In this document: in pieces, positions 25,819 through 32,808 of the stretch
How positions within the stretch are numbered: the first letter of the stretch is position 1
Layout: each line of letters opens with the position of its first letter
NCBI RefSeq assembly: GCF_020091405.1
Contig: NZ_CP081903.1
Span: 3,658,501 to 3,722,500 of the forward strand
Direction of reading: 5' to 3'
DNA length: 64,000 nucleotides
From: Bacteroides cellulosilyticus
Lineage (GTDB): Bacteria; Bacteroidota; Bacteroidia; Bacteroidales; Bacteroidaceae
The notes under the pieces: generated by a model
Told to the model about the DNA's origin: nothing
Seen by the model: the letters and a program-made list of their open reading frames with translations, nothing else
Database searches by the model: none
Translations under genes and position numbers: made by a program

Positions 25819-26217
25819 TTATAAACTTGAAAATTCTGAATAGGTGAGAATACGGGTCTGTAAATGAGCTTCTAAAACTAATAAGTCCTTGTCCCCGGTC
25901 AGAATATAGTCGGCGTGTACTGTTTCGGCTAAAGAAAGTAGGTATAAATCTTTGGCATCTCTGATAGATGATTGGGCCTTGGCTTTTATCGATACGAAAT
26001 GGCAATATGCATCCATTATTTTTAAAGTGTCCCAAATGTCTTGTTCGGATATGTATTTACGTATTTTCCCTCGCTGAGATACATCTTTAAATTCCTGTAT
26101 CAATTCATCACACACATATACAGTAATGTCAGGGTTAGTCAGTAACTTTTTTAATAAGGATAGCCTTTTGCCTATTAAAAAAGAAATCCAAAGATTAGTA
26201 TCGACAATTATTTTCAT
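25819..26217 (-). CDS. PIN-domain toxin (putative VapC-like RNase)
   Basis: This 132-residue protein starts with MKIIVDTNLWISFL (PIN motif with the first catalytic Asp at residue 5), has a middle acidic segment, and near the end has SIRDAKDLYLLSLAETVHADYILTGDKDLL, carrying the remaining conserved Asp residues. It resembles the 'putative toxin component, PIN family' group (COG1569). PIN toxins cleave RNA. The ATG overlaps the antitoxin stop codon by 4 nt (ATGA), so the two are translated together. Confidence 0.88.
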   Translation of the reverse strand: MKIIVDTNLWISFLIGKRLSLLKKLLTNPDITVYVCDELIQEFKDVSQRGKIRKYISEQDIWDTLKIMDAYCHFVSIKAKAQSSIRDAKDLYLLSLAETVHADYILTGDKDLLVLEAHLQTRILTYSEFSSL

Positions 26218-26417
26218 TTACGATATCTTACTGCATTTACCTCTTCCATAATATCTTCATCAGACAATTCTACTTTAGTGGGACGTTTTGATATGTAGTT
26301 TTTCAATAAACTTTCTTTGGTTTCAATAGACCATCCCATTTTTTTTGCCAATTCCTTAACGAATTTCATGTCTGCTTTCGGAATGTTAAGATAAACACTT
26401 TGTATTGTAGTTTCCAT
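26214..26417 (-). CDS. Antitoxin of the PIN toxin pair
   Basis: I choose the start at 26417, giving 67 residues; a longer frame to 26471 adds 18 unlikely residues. The protein has a short beta strand (TTIQSVYLNIP) and helices (DMKFVKELAKKMGWSIE), followed by a flexible tail, as in ribbon-helix-helix-like or DUF2683-type antitoxins. Such proteins bind DNA and neutralise the toxin with the tail; here this follows from the ATGA overlap with the PIN gene. Confidence 0.75.
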   Translation of the reverse strand: METTIQSVYLNIPKADMKFVKELAKKMGWSIETKESLLKNYISKRPTKVELSDEDIMEEVNAVRYRK

Positions 26418-26616
26418 ATCCTTCTGCTTTTTAGTTTTCACAAAAGTAGATCTTTTTAAGTTAGGAAACAATGAAAAGAGAGTTAATTCTTACCGTAATC
26501 TGTCCTCTCTTTACTTTTCTTTAGTAAAAATCAACCATCCATACTGAAAAACCTACAAAATGTCGGCATTTAAAAATGATTAACGTAAGGTAATTGCATA
26601 TTTATTAACAGTTTAC

Positions 26617-26624
26617 TACATTTG
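26617..26624 (+). promoter_or_regulatory. Bacteroides -7 promoter element (TACATTTG)
   Basis: TACATTTG fits TAnnTTTG, with ATTG about 20 nt upstream (26593-26596). It would give a ~125-nt leader for the gene at 26756. The leader holds a start-less reading frame ending in TAA at 26714-26716. Confidence 0.5.
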
Positions 26625-26755
26625 CAACACTCTCTTCTCATGCAACCTATAAGAACGATTGGGGTCATTCCTATATTGATGAGTATCTGGAGAAAGGCAG
26701 AACTACTGATTATTAACCTGTTAAACTAAAATGAAGAGCCTCAAAATCGTATCTT

Positions 26756-28327
26756 ATGTTTATTCCTTTGACCATCGCCATCTTCAGTGGTGCATTGTCC
26801 CCTTCCTGTTTGGAGGGGCAGCATTACATTTCTGCGCGGCTTCAGCAAGCCACGTGGAAGCTGGAAGACTTGCCGGGGGAGTCGGGCGAGTTGACGGGGC
26901 GGTTGAGGGAAATATTATCCGATTGGCACGTTGACCTGCCTTGCCCTTCTTTTGATTTCCTACCGTCGGCATCCCATTTTCCTGACTTTAATGCCACTGC
27001 TGCTCTCTGCCGCCTGAGGGTGGAAGAGATGGAGTATACCCTGAATGTACTTTATTGCGAGGAGCAACCTACTGTCCGCTATCTTTTTTACAGTGCCCTT
27101 CTTCGTGCCGAGGCCCGGTGGTTGAAATTGTTGCTGAAAGAGAGAATCAGCCGGTTGCATTCCGACATTGATGCACGCCTGCTGCTGTGCGAAGTGCTTG
27201 AAGAGGTGTACGACACCGGGGTGTTGGTGGACGAAGCCTCTCGCAGAGGGCTTTCGGCTGAGTTGTGCGGACAGTTGAAGGGGGCATTGGCTTCACTATA
27301 TCTGGAACTGACTATAAATTTCGGGCATTTGTTGCAGAGTGCTGATTATATGGGTTATCGGTATCTGTTCAACGATGCCCGTTACTTTCATCCTGTCCGT
27401 GAGTGTGAGGTGCTGAAGTATGATATTCTGCAAGCTGGAAATCGGGTGAAGCGTTTGGTCAGTATGGATCTCACAGAAAGGTGTGAGGCAGATGCCATGC
27501 GACTTTATGCTGATTTGGTGGCACTGCTTGCCGGGATCAAGTTGTATTCGCATACCGAAGCCTGTCTGTGGCAGGGTGTTGTGGCGCTTGAGAATTTCCT
27601 TTTCATTCTTTGCAGCAGTCGCTGGTCCGATAAGAGGATTCCTTATAGTCAGCTTGTTGACGAGCAATGGATGAGGACTTGCCTGAACGACCTGTGCAAC
27701 GATCAGTATGCCGGTCATTTGCATTACAACGAGGGTCGGGGTGCTTCGGAGTGGGCTATCAGAAAGCTGAATGAGCCCTGTCTGGGATTCCTGAGTCCAC
27801 TTGTTGAGTGCGAGGCAAGTCTTCCCCGCATGCTGCGCAGCTACCTGCAGAGCCGGCAGGAGCTTTACGAACAGAACTATTCGCGTCCGTTCATATCTAT
27901 TTCGTCCGGTGAGAAACTTTCAATTCCGCTTTCGCGTCCGTTGGCAGTCCAGCTGCCCGATATGGGCGAAGTACATACACTCCTGGCATTTCTGCCCAAA
28001 GTACCCGGCACCAGAGGGGGCTATCTGATGAGTTCCGAACATGTTCAGTGGCTGGAAGATGATTTTCTGTTTTTTTTGCAGAGCGGCCAGATTCCACTGG
28101 CTCACAAGAACAGGGTGAAAATCCTGAAAGGGTATGTAGAGGTGCTTTACGGTCTTTTCTTTCATTATCAGAAGCACAGGGGTGGCGATAAGAAGGACTA
28201 TGCGATTTTCCTTGCCTCGATGCTGGATGTGGATGCACAGCCCGAAAATCTGGTGAGTAACTATAAGAGGTATATAGAAGCCTATGAAGCATTTGTCAGT
28301 AAAGAGAATCTTCGCCTCATTTCCTGA
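26756..28327 (+). CDS. Unrecognised 523-residue protein at the left end of the island
   Basis: I do not recognise this protein. It is soluble, rich in Leu, Arg, Glu and Tyr, and predicted mainly helical, for example YLFYSALLRAEARWLKLLL (residues ~107-125) and LLLCEVLEEVYDTGVLVDEA. A C-terminal segment GGDKKDYAIFLASMLDV is striking but matches no motif known to me. It has no signal peptide despite a hydrophobic first ten residues. It has its own promoter candidate and a strong terminator, and it lies just left of the primase/Rpn/Argonaute-like genes. GC content is visibly above that of the core genes. Confidence 0.6.
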   Translation: MFIPLTIAIFSGALSPSCLEGQHYISARLQQATWKLEDLPGESGELTGRLREILSDWHVDLPCPSFDFLPSASHFPDFNATAALCRLRVEEMEYTLNVLYCEEQPTVRYLFYSALLRAEARWLKLLLKERISRLHSDIDARLLLCEVLEEVYDTGVLVDEASRRGLSAELCGQLKGALASLYLELTINFGHLLQSADYMGYRYLFNDARYFHPVRECEVLKYDILQAGNRVKRLVSMDLTERCEADAMRLYADLVALLAGIKLYSHTEACLWQGVVALENFLFILCSSRWSDKRIPYSQLVDEQWMRTCLNDLCNDQYAGHLHYNEGRGASEWAIRKLNEPCLGFLSPLVECEASLPRMLRSYLQSRQELYEQNYSRPFISISSGEKLSIPLSRPLAVQLPDMGEVHTLLAFLPKVPGTRGGYLMSSEHVQWLEDDFLFFLQSGQIPLAHKNRVKILKGYVEVLYGLFFHYQKHRGGDKKDYAIFLASMLDVDAQPENLVSNYKRYIEAYEAFVSKENLRLIS

Positions 28328-28331
28328 CGAG

Positions 28332-28366
28332 TCGTTGACGAAATCAGTTCGTCAACGATTTTTTTT
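28332..28366 (+). terminator. Strong rho-independent terminator
   Basis: TCGTTGACGAA (28332-28342) pairs perfectly with TTCGTCAACGA (28348-28358), followed by eight T. Confidence 0.92.
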
Positions 28367-28417
28367 ACCGTAAAGTAACACGGGGGAGGAGTTCATTCAA
28401 AACTGTGCAGAAATGAG

Positions 28418-28515
28418 TTTTCACCACAGAGTAACACTGAGTATCACGGAGTTCTATTCTTTTGATTTCAAACTGATTAAACTCTGTGATACTCTGTGTT
28501 ACTCTGTGGTGAAAA
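28418..28515. repeat. Dispersed palindromic element TTCACCACAGAG..., copy 3
   Basis: Thirty-six-nt arms at 28418-28453 and 28480-28515 pair with only a few mismatches. It lies upstream of the HTH gene. Within the arms CACAGAG-type motifs recur about every 11-12 nt. Confidence 0.85.
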
Positions 28516-28610
28516 GATTCGTAACTGATTCAACTCTGACGATATTTTTCGTCAAGCTCACGTCATTTCAAACTCTTTTTCCTTTGCATCCGAACCAAAG
28601 GAAAAAAGAA

Positions 28611-28958
28611 ATGATACAGAATCTACTATTTTCAGAGCAACTGGAGCAGGTGCGCGATCATCTGCTCAGTCTGGCGCGTTTGCTGGAGCGTGCCGGAGTG
28701 AAAGCCCGTCCCGAGATTGCCCGGGGCTGGGTGGACGGACAAGAGGTGATGGACGCGTTGCACATCAGTCAGCGTACCCTGCAAAACTTGCGTGACAACG
28801 GGACCCTGGGGTACACCGTTTTGGGTAAGAAATACTTCTATCGCATTCAGGAGATTGATGACCTGTTGCGAAACAACTATGTGATGTACAAGCTCAGTAC
28901 ATTGGGCAAGGAGGACGAACGTCCTGCCACCGATGACAGGGAAGGGGGTGACAGATGA
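28611..28958 (+). CDS. Helix-turn-helix DNA-binding protein (excisionase/MerR-like, HTH_17 type)
   Basis: The start at 28611 gives 115 residues; the open frame extends upstream through a palindromic repeat and is rejected there. After a helical N-terminal part, the segment VDGQEVMDALHISQRTLQNLRDNG and YTVLGKKYFYRIQEIDDLL is a winged-helix HTH as in the 'helix-turn-helix domain-containing protein' group that precedes primase genes on Bacteroides elements. Its stop overlaps the next start (ATGA at 28955-28958), so it is coupled to the primase-like gene. Confidence 0.82.
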   Translation: MIQNLLFSEQLEQVRDHLLSLARLLERAGVKARPEIARGWVDGQEVMDALHISQRTLQNLRDNGTLGYTVLGKKYFYRIQEIDDLLRNNYVMYKLSTLGKEDERPATDDREGGDR

Positions 28959-29524
28959 AACGCTTCAGCTTTTTTCGGGCTCCCGTCAGTAATGTCGTAC
29001 CCCATAAGACGGTGGGGATAGAGCAAATCTACAATGTCATCCGGGGCGACTATTATCGTGCCGCTACCGAAGAGCTGCGCCGCCTGATACAGGAAGAACG
29101 GGTCACGCAGCGCGATGTGCAGCGCTTCAAGTCGAGAAACTTCGATTATGCCACCTTCAGCGGAGAGTTCAGCCGTCGGCGCGAAGACGCCCTGTTGGCG
29201 CATAGCGGGCTGCTCTGCCTTGACTTCGACCATATCAGTCAGTGGCAGGGCGGCGGGCATTTGCAAGGTGTCTATGGGTTGCGCTATGCTTTGATGCACG
29301 ATGCCTCGGTAGATACGGCCCTGCTTTTCCGGAGTCCGGGTGGTGACGGCCTGAAGTGGGTGGTTCCCATCGACCTGGAGCAGGGCACGCATGCCGACTG
29401 GTTTGAGGTCTTGTCCTACTACGTATCACGCAATTATGGGGTGGAACCCGACCCCTCAGGGCGCGACATTGCACGTGCCTGTTATCTGCCTTGGGATCCG
29501 GATGCTGTGATTTATGATTTATGA
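28955..29524 (+). CDS. BT4734/BF3469-like N-terminal domain protein (primase-polymerase-like)
   Basis: This 189-residue protein matches the BT4734/BF3469 N-terminal domain, related to archaeo-eukaryotic primases: LLCLDFDHI carries the acidic pair of the active site, followed by LLFRSPGGDGLKWVVPID and PDPSGRDIARACYLPWDPDAV. Such domains usually act in replication of mobile elements together with a DUF3987 helicase. The protein ends in a repeat-rich stretch, and only this TGA separates it in frame from the DUF3987 reading frame downstream. Confidence 0.82.
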   Translation: MKRFSFFRAPVSNVVPHKTVGIEQIYNVIRGDYYRAATEELRRLIQEERVTQRDVQRFKSRNFDYATFSGEFSRRREDALLAHSGLLCLDFDHISQWQGGGHLQGVYGLRYALMHDASVDTALLFRSPGGDGLKWVVPIDLEQGTHADWFEVLSYYVSRNYGVEPDPSGRDIARACYLPWDPDAVIYDL

Positions 29525-29635
29525 TTTGTTGCGCTGTGTGCTCTGTTGTTATGCCGACATTTCAGCTTCACAAAAATCATAAATCATCTCATAAATCCTT
29601 TCAAAAATCATAAATCAAAAATTATAAATCCTTTC
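29510..29635. repeat. ATAAATC-rich spacer between primase-like and DUF3987 genes
   Basis: GATTTATGATTTATGATTT at the end of the primase-like gene is inverted-complementary to ATCATAAATC copies at about 29576-29586 and 29606-29616; further ATAAATC copies follow up to the next start codon. It could form a stem between the two genes. The stop codon of the first gene lies in the repeat. Confidence 0.65.
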
Positions 29636-31414
29636 ATGTCAAAACAGAAATTTAACCTGGGTGAGTGGCGTCGTGACACCACCCTTACTCCCCGTGACGA
29701 GGTGGAAATCGTCATTTCACGCATTGAAACTGCAAGTCTCGATCTCACTTCAACTTATAATGACTGGCGCGACCTGGGCTTTGCGCTGGCTCAGGGGCTG
29801 GGCGAGGAGGGGCGTACCTTCTATCATCGCCTGAGCCGTTTCTATAGCGGATACCAGTCCGCTGAAACCGACAAGCAGTACACGGCTTGCCTGCACTCGC
29901 GCGGACACGGCATCACGCTGAACACCCTCTTCCACCGGGCAAAGCTGGCGGGAGTGGATATCAATACCCGTCCGTTGCCAAATTGCCATATTGCCACATT
30001 GCTAAAAGCGAAGGACGTGGCAATATCCCCTGTTGCCGGAGCGGATCGGACGCCTCCGGGCGATGATTTCCCCACTTTCCCCGACGAAATCTACGCCTCC
30101 ATGCCCCGCCTGCTCTCCGATGTCTGCTCTTACGGCATTTCGGCCGAAGACACGGATATGCTGTTGCTGGGTGCCCTCACGGTGCTTTCCTCTTGCCTGA
30201 CGCAAATTTCGGGCATCTATGGGCAGCGGCAAGTCTACCCGAACCTCTACCTGTTTGTCGGGGCACAGGCCTCGGCGGGTAAGGGGCGGCTGACGCTGTG
30301 CCGTCATCTGGTGGATGTGGTGCATGCCGACCTGCGCCGGCAGAACGTCCGCGAGTGGGAGGAATATCGCCGTGAGAAGTCCCTCTACGAAAAGAGCAAA
30401 CGCAAGGAGGGCGGCGACGAACCCTGCCAACCGCCCGTCAGGATGCTTTTTATTCCTGCCAACAGTAGTGCCACAGCCCTCTTCCAGACGTTGAACGACA
30501 ACGAAGGACAGGCCCTGATGTTCGAGACTGAAGGCGACACGCTGACCACCACTTTCCGCAGCGAGCACGGCAACTACAGTGACGGTCTGCGCAAGGCTTT
30601 CCACCACGAGACCATCGCCTACAACCGCCGGAAGGATCGTGAATATGTGGAAATCTCCATGCCCCGCCTTTCGGTGCTGCTCAGCGGAACGCCCCGCCAG
30701 ATAGGGGCGCTCATCCCTGATGCCGAGAACGGGCTTTTTTCCCGCTTCCTCTTCTACAACCTGCCCCTGCGTCCGGTATGGAACGATGTGTTTGCCTGCA
30801 ACGGGGAGGATACGCTGGACGGTTGTTTTCTTCGGTTGGGAGGACGTTTCTTCCAATTCTATTCACGCCTGAAGAAAACGGCCCCCCTGCGCTTCACGCT
30901 CACCGCCGCACAGCAGGTGGAGTTCAACCGTTTTTTCAACTCGATGCAGCAGCAGGGACTCCAGTGCTTTGGTTCCGATATGCTGGCTTCTGTACGTCGC
31001 CTGGGGCTGACGGCCTACCGCATCTGCATGGTGTTCTCTTCATTGCGGCTGATGGACTATGAGGGAGATGCCCCGCTGCCGGGCATCCTTTGTTGCCGTG
31101 ATGATGATTTTCACACCACGCTCCTGATGATGGAGGTGTTGCTGCATCATACGGGACTGGCATATGAAGGATTGCAGGCCGATACCAAGTCTGCGCCCCG
31201 CCGGGCCACCGTCGCCGAAAGCGATCAGCGCGAACGTCGGTTGCTTCAGTTATTTGAGGGATTGCCGGAGTCTTTCAATCGTGCGGGTTACCAGGATGTG
31301 GCGCGTGCCGAGGGAATCCCAGCCCGTACGGCCGACCGCTACATCATTGAACTGTGCAATCAGGGGCGTTTGCAGAAGCTGGACCATGATGCGTATGGAA
31401 AAACGGGAAAGTGA
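29636..31414 (+). CDS. DUF3987 / VirE-type primase-helicase protein
   Basis: I start this at 29636 (MSKQKFNLGEW), giving 592 residues; 29546 would add repeat-encoded residues. The N-terminal ~110 residues resemble a PriCT-2-type domain (WRDLGFALAQGLGEEGRTFYHRLSRFYSGY in parts). DUF3987 follows, with a Walker A-like GAQASAGKGRLT, NSSATALFQTLNDNEGQALMFETEGDTL in segments (Walker B-like), and LLSGTPRQIGALI. The C-terminal ~60 residues look like a winged helix. It probably works with the upstream primase-like protein in element replication. At 29973-30003 a 9-bp-period TTGCCA repeat lies in the coding sequence (encoding PNCHIATLLK). Confidence 0.82.
   Translation: MSKQKFNLGEWRRDTTLTPRDEVEIVISRIETASLDLTSTYNDWRDLGFALAQGLGEEGRTFYHRLSRFYSGYQSAETDKQYTACLHSRGHGITLNTLFHRAKLAGVDINTRPLPNCHIATLLKAKDVAISPVAGADRTPPGDDFPTFPDEIYASMPRLLSDVCSYGISAEDTDMLLLGALTVLSSCLTQISGIYGQRQVYPNLYLFVGAQASAGKGRLTLCRHLVDVVHADLRRQNVREWEEYRREKSLYEKSKRKEGGDEPCQPPVRMLFIPANSSATALFQTLNDNEGQALMFETEGDTLTTTFRSEHGNYSDGLRKAFHHETIAYNRRKDREYVEISMPRLSVLLSGTPRQIGALIPDAENGLFSRFLFYNLPLRPVWNDVFACNGEDTLDGCFLRLGGRFFQFYSRLKKTAPLRFTLTAAQQVEFNRFFNSMQQQGLQCFGSDMLASVRRLGLTAYRICMVFSSLRLMDYEGDAPLPGILCCRDDDFHTTLLMMEVLLHHTGLAYEGLQADTKSAPRRATVAESDQRERRLLQLFEGLPESFNRAGYQDVARAEGIPARTADRYIIELCNQGRLQKLDHDAYGKTGK
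29973..30003. repeat. 9-bp-period TTGCCA repeat within the DUF3987 gene
   Basis: GTTGCCAAATTGCCA-TATTGCCACATTGC is an approximate 9-bp-period tandem repeat. The inverse-complement version, matching at about 27 of 33 positions, is at 34718-34750. Confidence 0.65.
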
Positions 31415-31433
31415 TTCGGGCTGAATAGTGTCC

Positions 31434-31591
31434 GCTCCGTATCTGAACCGTGTCTGCTCCGTACCAGGTCCGTAGTATCTCCGTAGTCTATAGGAATGGA
31501 ATAACTACGGAGATGGTACGGAGCAGATACGGAGTTGGTACGGAGATGCTACGGAGATACTATGGAGGCGTTACGAAGATACTATGAAGAT
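31434..31591. repeat. Inverted-repeat element with 11-bp internal period, copy 2
   Basis: About five 11-bp units of CTCCGTAnnnn type run up to a central TCTATAGGAATGG (about 31487-31499), then ~9 units of the inverse type (ACGGAGnnnnT), degrading to ACGAAG and ATGAAG at the right end. It has the same period, core words (CTCCGTATCTG, GGAGCAGATACGG) and TCTATAGGA centre as the element at 3115-3260. It lies after the DUF3987 stop codon. Confidence 0.85.
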
Positions 31592-31639
31592 ACAATGAAT
31601 AATTCCCCCGAAATATAACTGATTATAAAGCCGATATGT

Positions 31640-31647
31640 TATCTTTG
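31640..31647 (+). promoter_or_regulatory. Bacteroides -7 promoter element (TATCTTTG) of the Rpn gene
   Basis: TATCTTTG is a full match to TAnnTTTG, 39 nt upstream of the start at 31687. No TTTG at -33 is evident. Confidence 0.65.
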
Positions 31648-31686
31648 CAATGATTTAGTGCAAGAAACAATAAAAAAAAGATTATT

Positions 31687-32721
31687 ATGACACTGATAGC
31701 GAATCCCATTTACGACTCCGTCTTCAAATACCTGATGGAGGACGACCGTGTGGCGAAAATCCTTCTCTCCGCCCTGCTGAAAAAAGAAATCGTGGAACTG
31801 CAAATGCGGCGCCAGGAATACTCTGCCATGCAGCAGACGCGCATCTCCATGTTCCGGATGGACTTCACCGCCCGTATCCGTGAGGCAAATGGAGAAGAGC
31901 ATCTGGTAATGATTGAACTCCAAAAGACGTGGCTTGCCACCGAAACCCTGCGCTTCCGCCAGTACCTGGGCACGCAATACCTCAACAAGGAGAACATGCG
32001 CGAAGAAGACAACGGTATCTACGGTCTGCCTATCATTTCAATCTACATTCTTGGGCATAAACTGGGCGAACTGCACGAACCTGTGGTCTACGTCCGCCGC
32101 CGGTACCTGAACTATGACGACTGCGTGATAGAGCATAGGGACAAGTTCATCGAAAGCCTGACGCACGACAGCATCATCGTTCAAATTCCATATCTGAAAG
32201 GCCGTACCCGAAATCACCTGGAGCGTCTGCTGAATCTCTTCGACCAGGATTACATCTACCACGCCGATGACCATTTGCTGGAAATCGACGAGAATAAATT
32301 CACCGGAAAGGATGAACAACTACTTATGAACAGGTTGCTGAAAGCGGGCGTGGCACCGGAAATCAGACGAGCCATGGATGTGGAGGATGAGATTCTCTCG
32401 GAGATTGAAAAGAGGGATACGATCATTATGCGGAAGGAAGAGGAGATCGTCAAGAAGGATGAGGAGATCGTCAAGAAGGAAGAGGAAATCGTCAAGAAGG
32501 ATGAGGAGATCGTAAAGAAGAAAGAGGAACTTGAGAAGCAGCATGAGGAACTTGCGAAACAGCATGAGGAACTTGAGAAACAGCACGAGGAGCTTGAGAA
32601 GCAGCACGAAATTATTCGCGAAGCTGTCCGTATGTTCAGTCAAGCCGGACTTTCGGTTGATGAAATAGCCCGAAAGTTCTCTTTATCACCCGAAAGCGTA
32701 AATCACTTGCTTAATGAATAA
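31687..32721 (+). CDS. Rpn-family PD-(D/E)XK nuclease (putative transposase/defence nuclease)
   Basis: This 344-residue protein belongs to the Rpn/PDDEXK_2 group. It opens with NPIYDSVFKYLMEDDRVAK, the usual Rpn start, and has the nuclease core FRMDFTARIREANGEEHLVMIELQKTW with Asp and the E-x-Q/K motif. The C-terminal ~100 residues are a coiled coil of eight 7-residue repeats (EEIVKKD, then EELEKQH types) and end with an HTH-like segment (LSVDEIARKFSLSPESVNHLL). Rpn proteins are DNA endonucleases linked to recombination and, in E. coli, phage defence with internally started short forms. Its neighbour downstream is the Argonaute-like gene, 87 nt away. Confidence 0.88.
   Translation: MTLIANPIYDSVFKYLMEDDRVAKILLSALLKKEIVELQMRRQEYSAMQQTRISMFRMDFTARIREANGEEHLVMIELQKTWLATETLRFRQYLGTQYLNKENMREEDNGIYGLPIISIYILGHKLGELHEPVVYVRRRYLNYDDCVIEHRDKFIESLTHDSIIVQIPYLKGRTRNHLERLLNLFDQDYIYHADDHLLEIDENKFTGKDEQLLMNRLLKAGVAPEIRRAMDVEDEILSEIEKRDTIIMRKEEEIVKKDEEIVKKEEEIVKKDEEIVKKKEELEKQHEELAKQHEELEKQHEELEKQHEIIREAVRMFSQAGLSVDEIARKFSLSPESVNHLLNE
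32440..32607 (+). repeat. Eight 21-bp tandem repeats encoding a coiled coil
   Basis: Eight contiguous 21-bp units (32440, 32461, 32482, 32503, 32524, 32545, 32566 and 32587 starts) each begin GAGGA. The first four encode EEIVKKx and the last four EEL(E/A)KQH. The two sub-types indicate two rounds of expansion. Unit number could vary between strains without frameshift. Confidence 0.92.
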
Positions 32722-32764
32722 AGGTTCAATGAGTGAAGGCGGGCGTTTATAAAAATAATGTTCT

Positions 32765-32772
32765 TACCTTTG
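32765..32772 (+). promoter_or_regulatory. Bacteroides -7 promoter element (TACCTTTG) of the Argonaute-like gene
   Basis: TACCTTTG fits TAnnTTTG and lies 36 nt before the start at 32809, in the 87-nt gap after the Rpn gene. The gene may thus be transcribed independently as well as by read-through; no terminator is seen in the gap. Confidence 0.55.
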
Positions 32773-32808
32773 TCTGTTAATATTGGGGTTTTTCAGACAA
32801 ATAATACT

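Noticed and set aside
26640..26730. Short frames just before the 523-residue gene (29-codon ORF from 26640; start-less frame ending at 26716)
   Set aside because: The 29-codon ORF has no support. The other frame reads protein-like at its end (NDWGHSYIDEYLEKG) but lacks a start codon and is cut off upstream; it may be a remnant, which I cannot show.
26731..26934. 67-codon frame overlapping the start of the 523-residue gene
   Set aside because: Low-complexity Ala/Gly translation and full overlap with the longer, protein-like frame.
28413..28610. Upstream extension of the HTH gene
   Set aside because: It would translate the palindromic repeat; the ATG at 28611 follows the repeat and begins the domain-like sequence.
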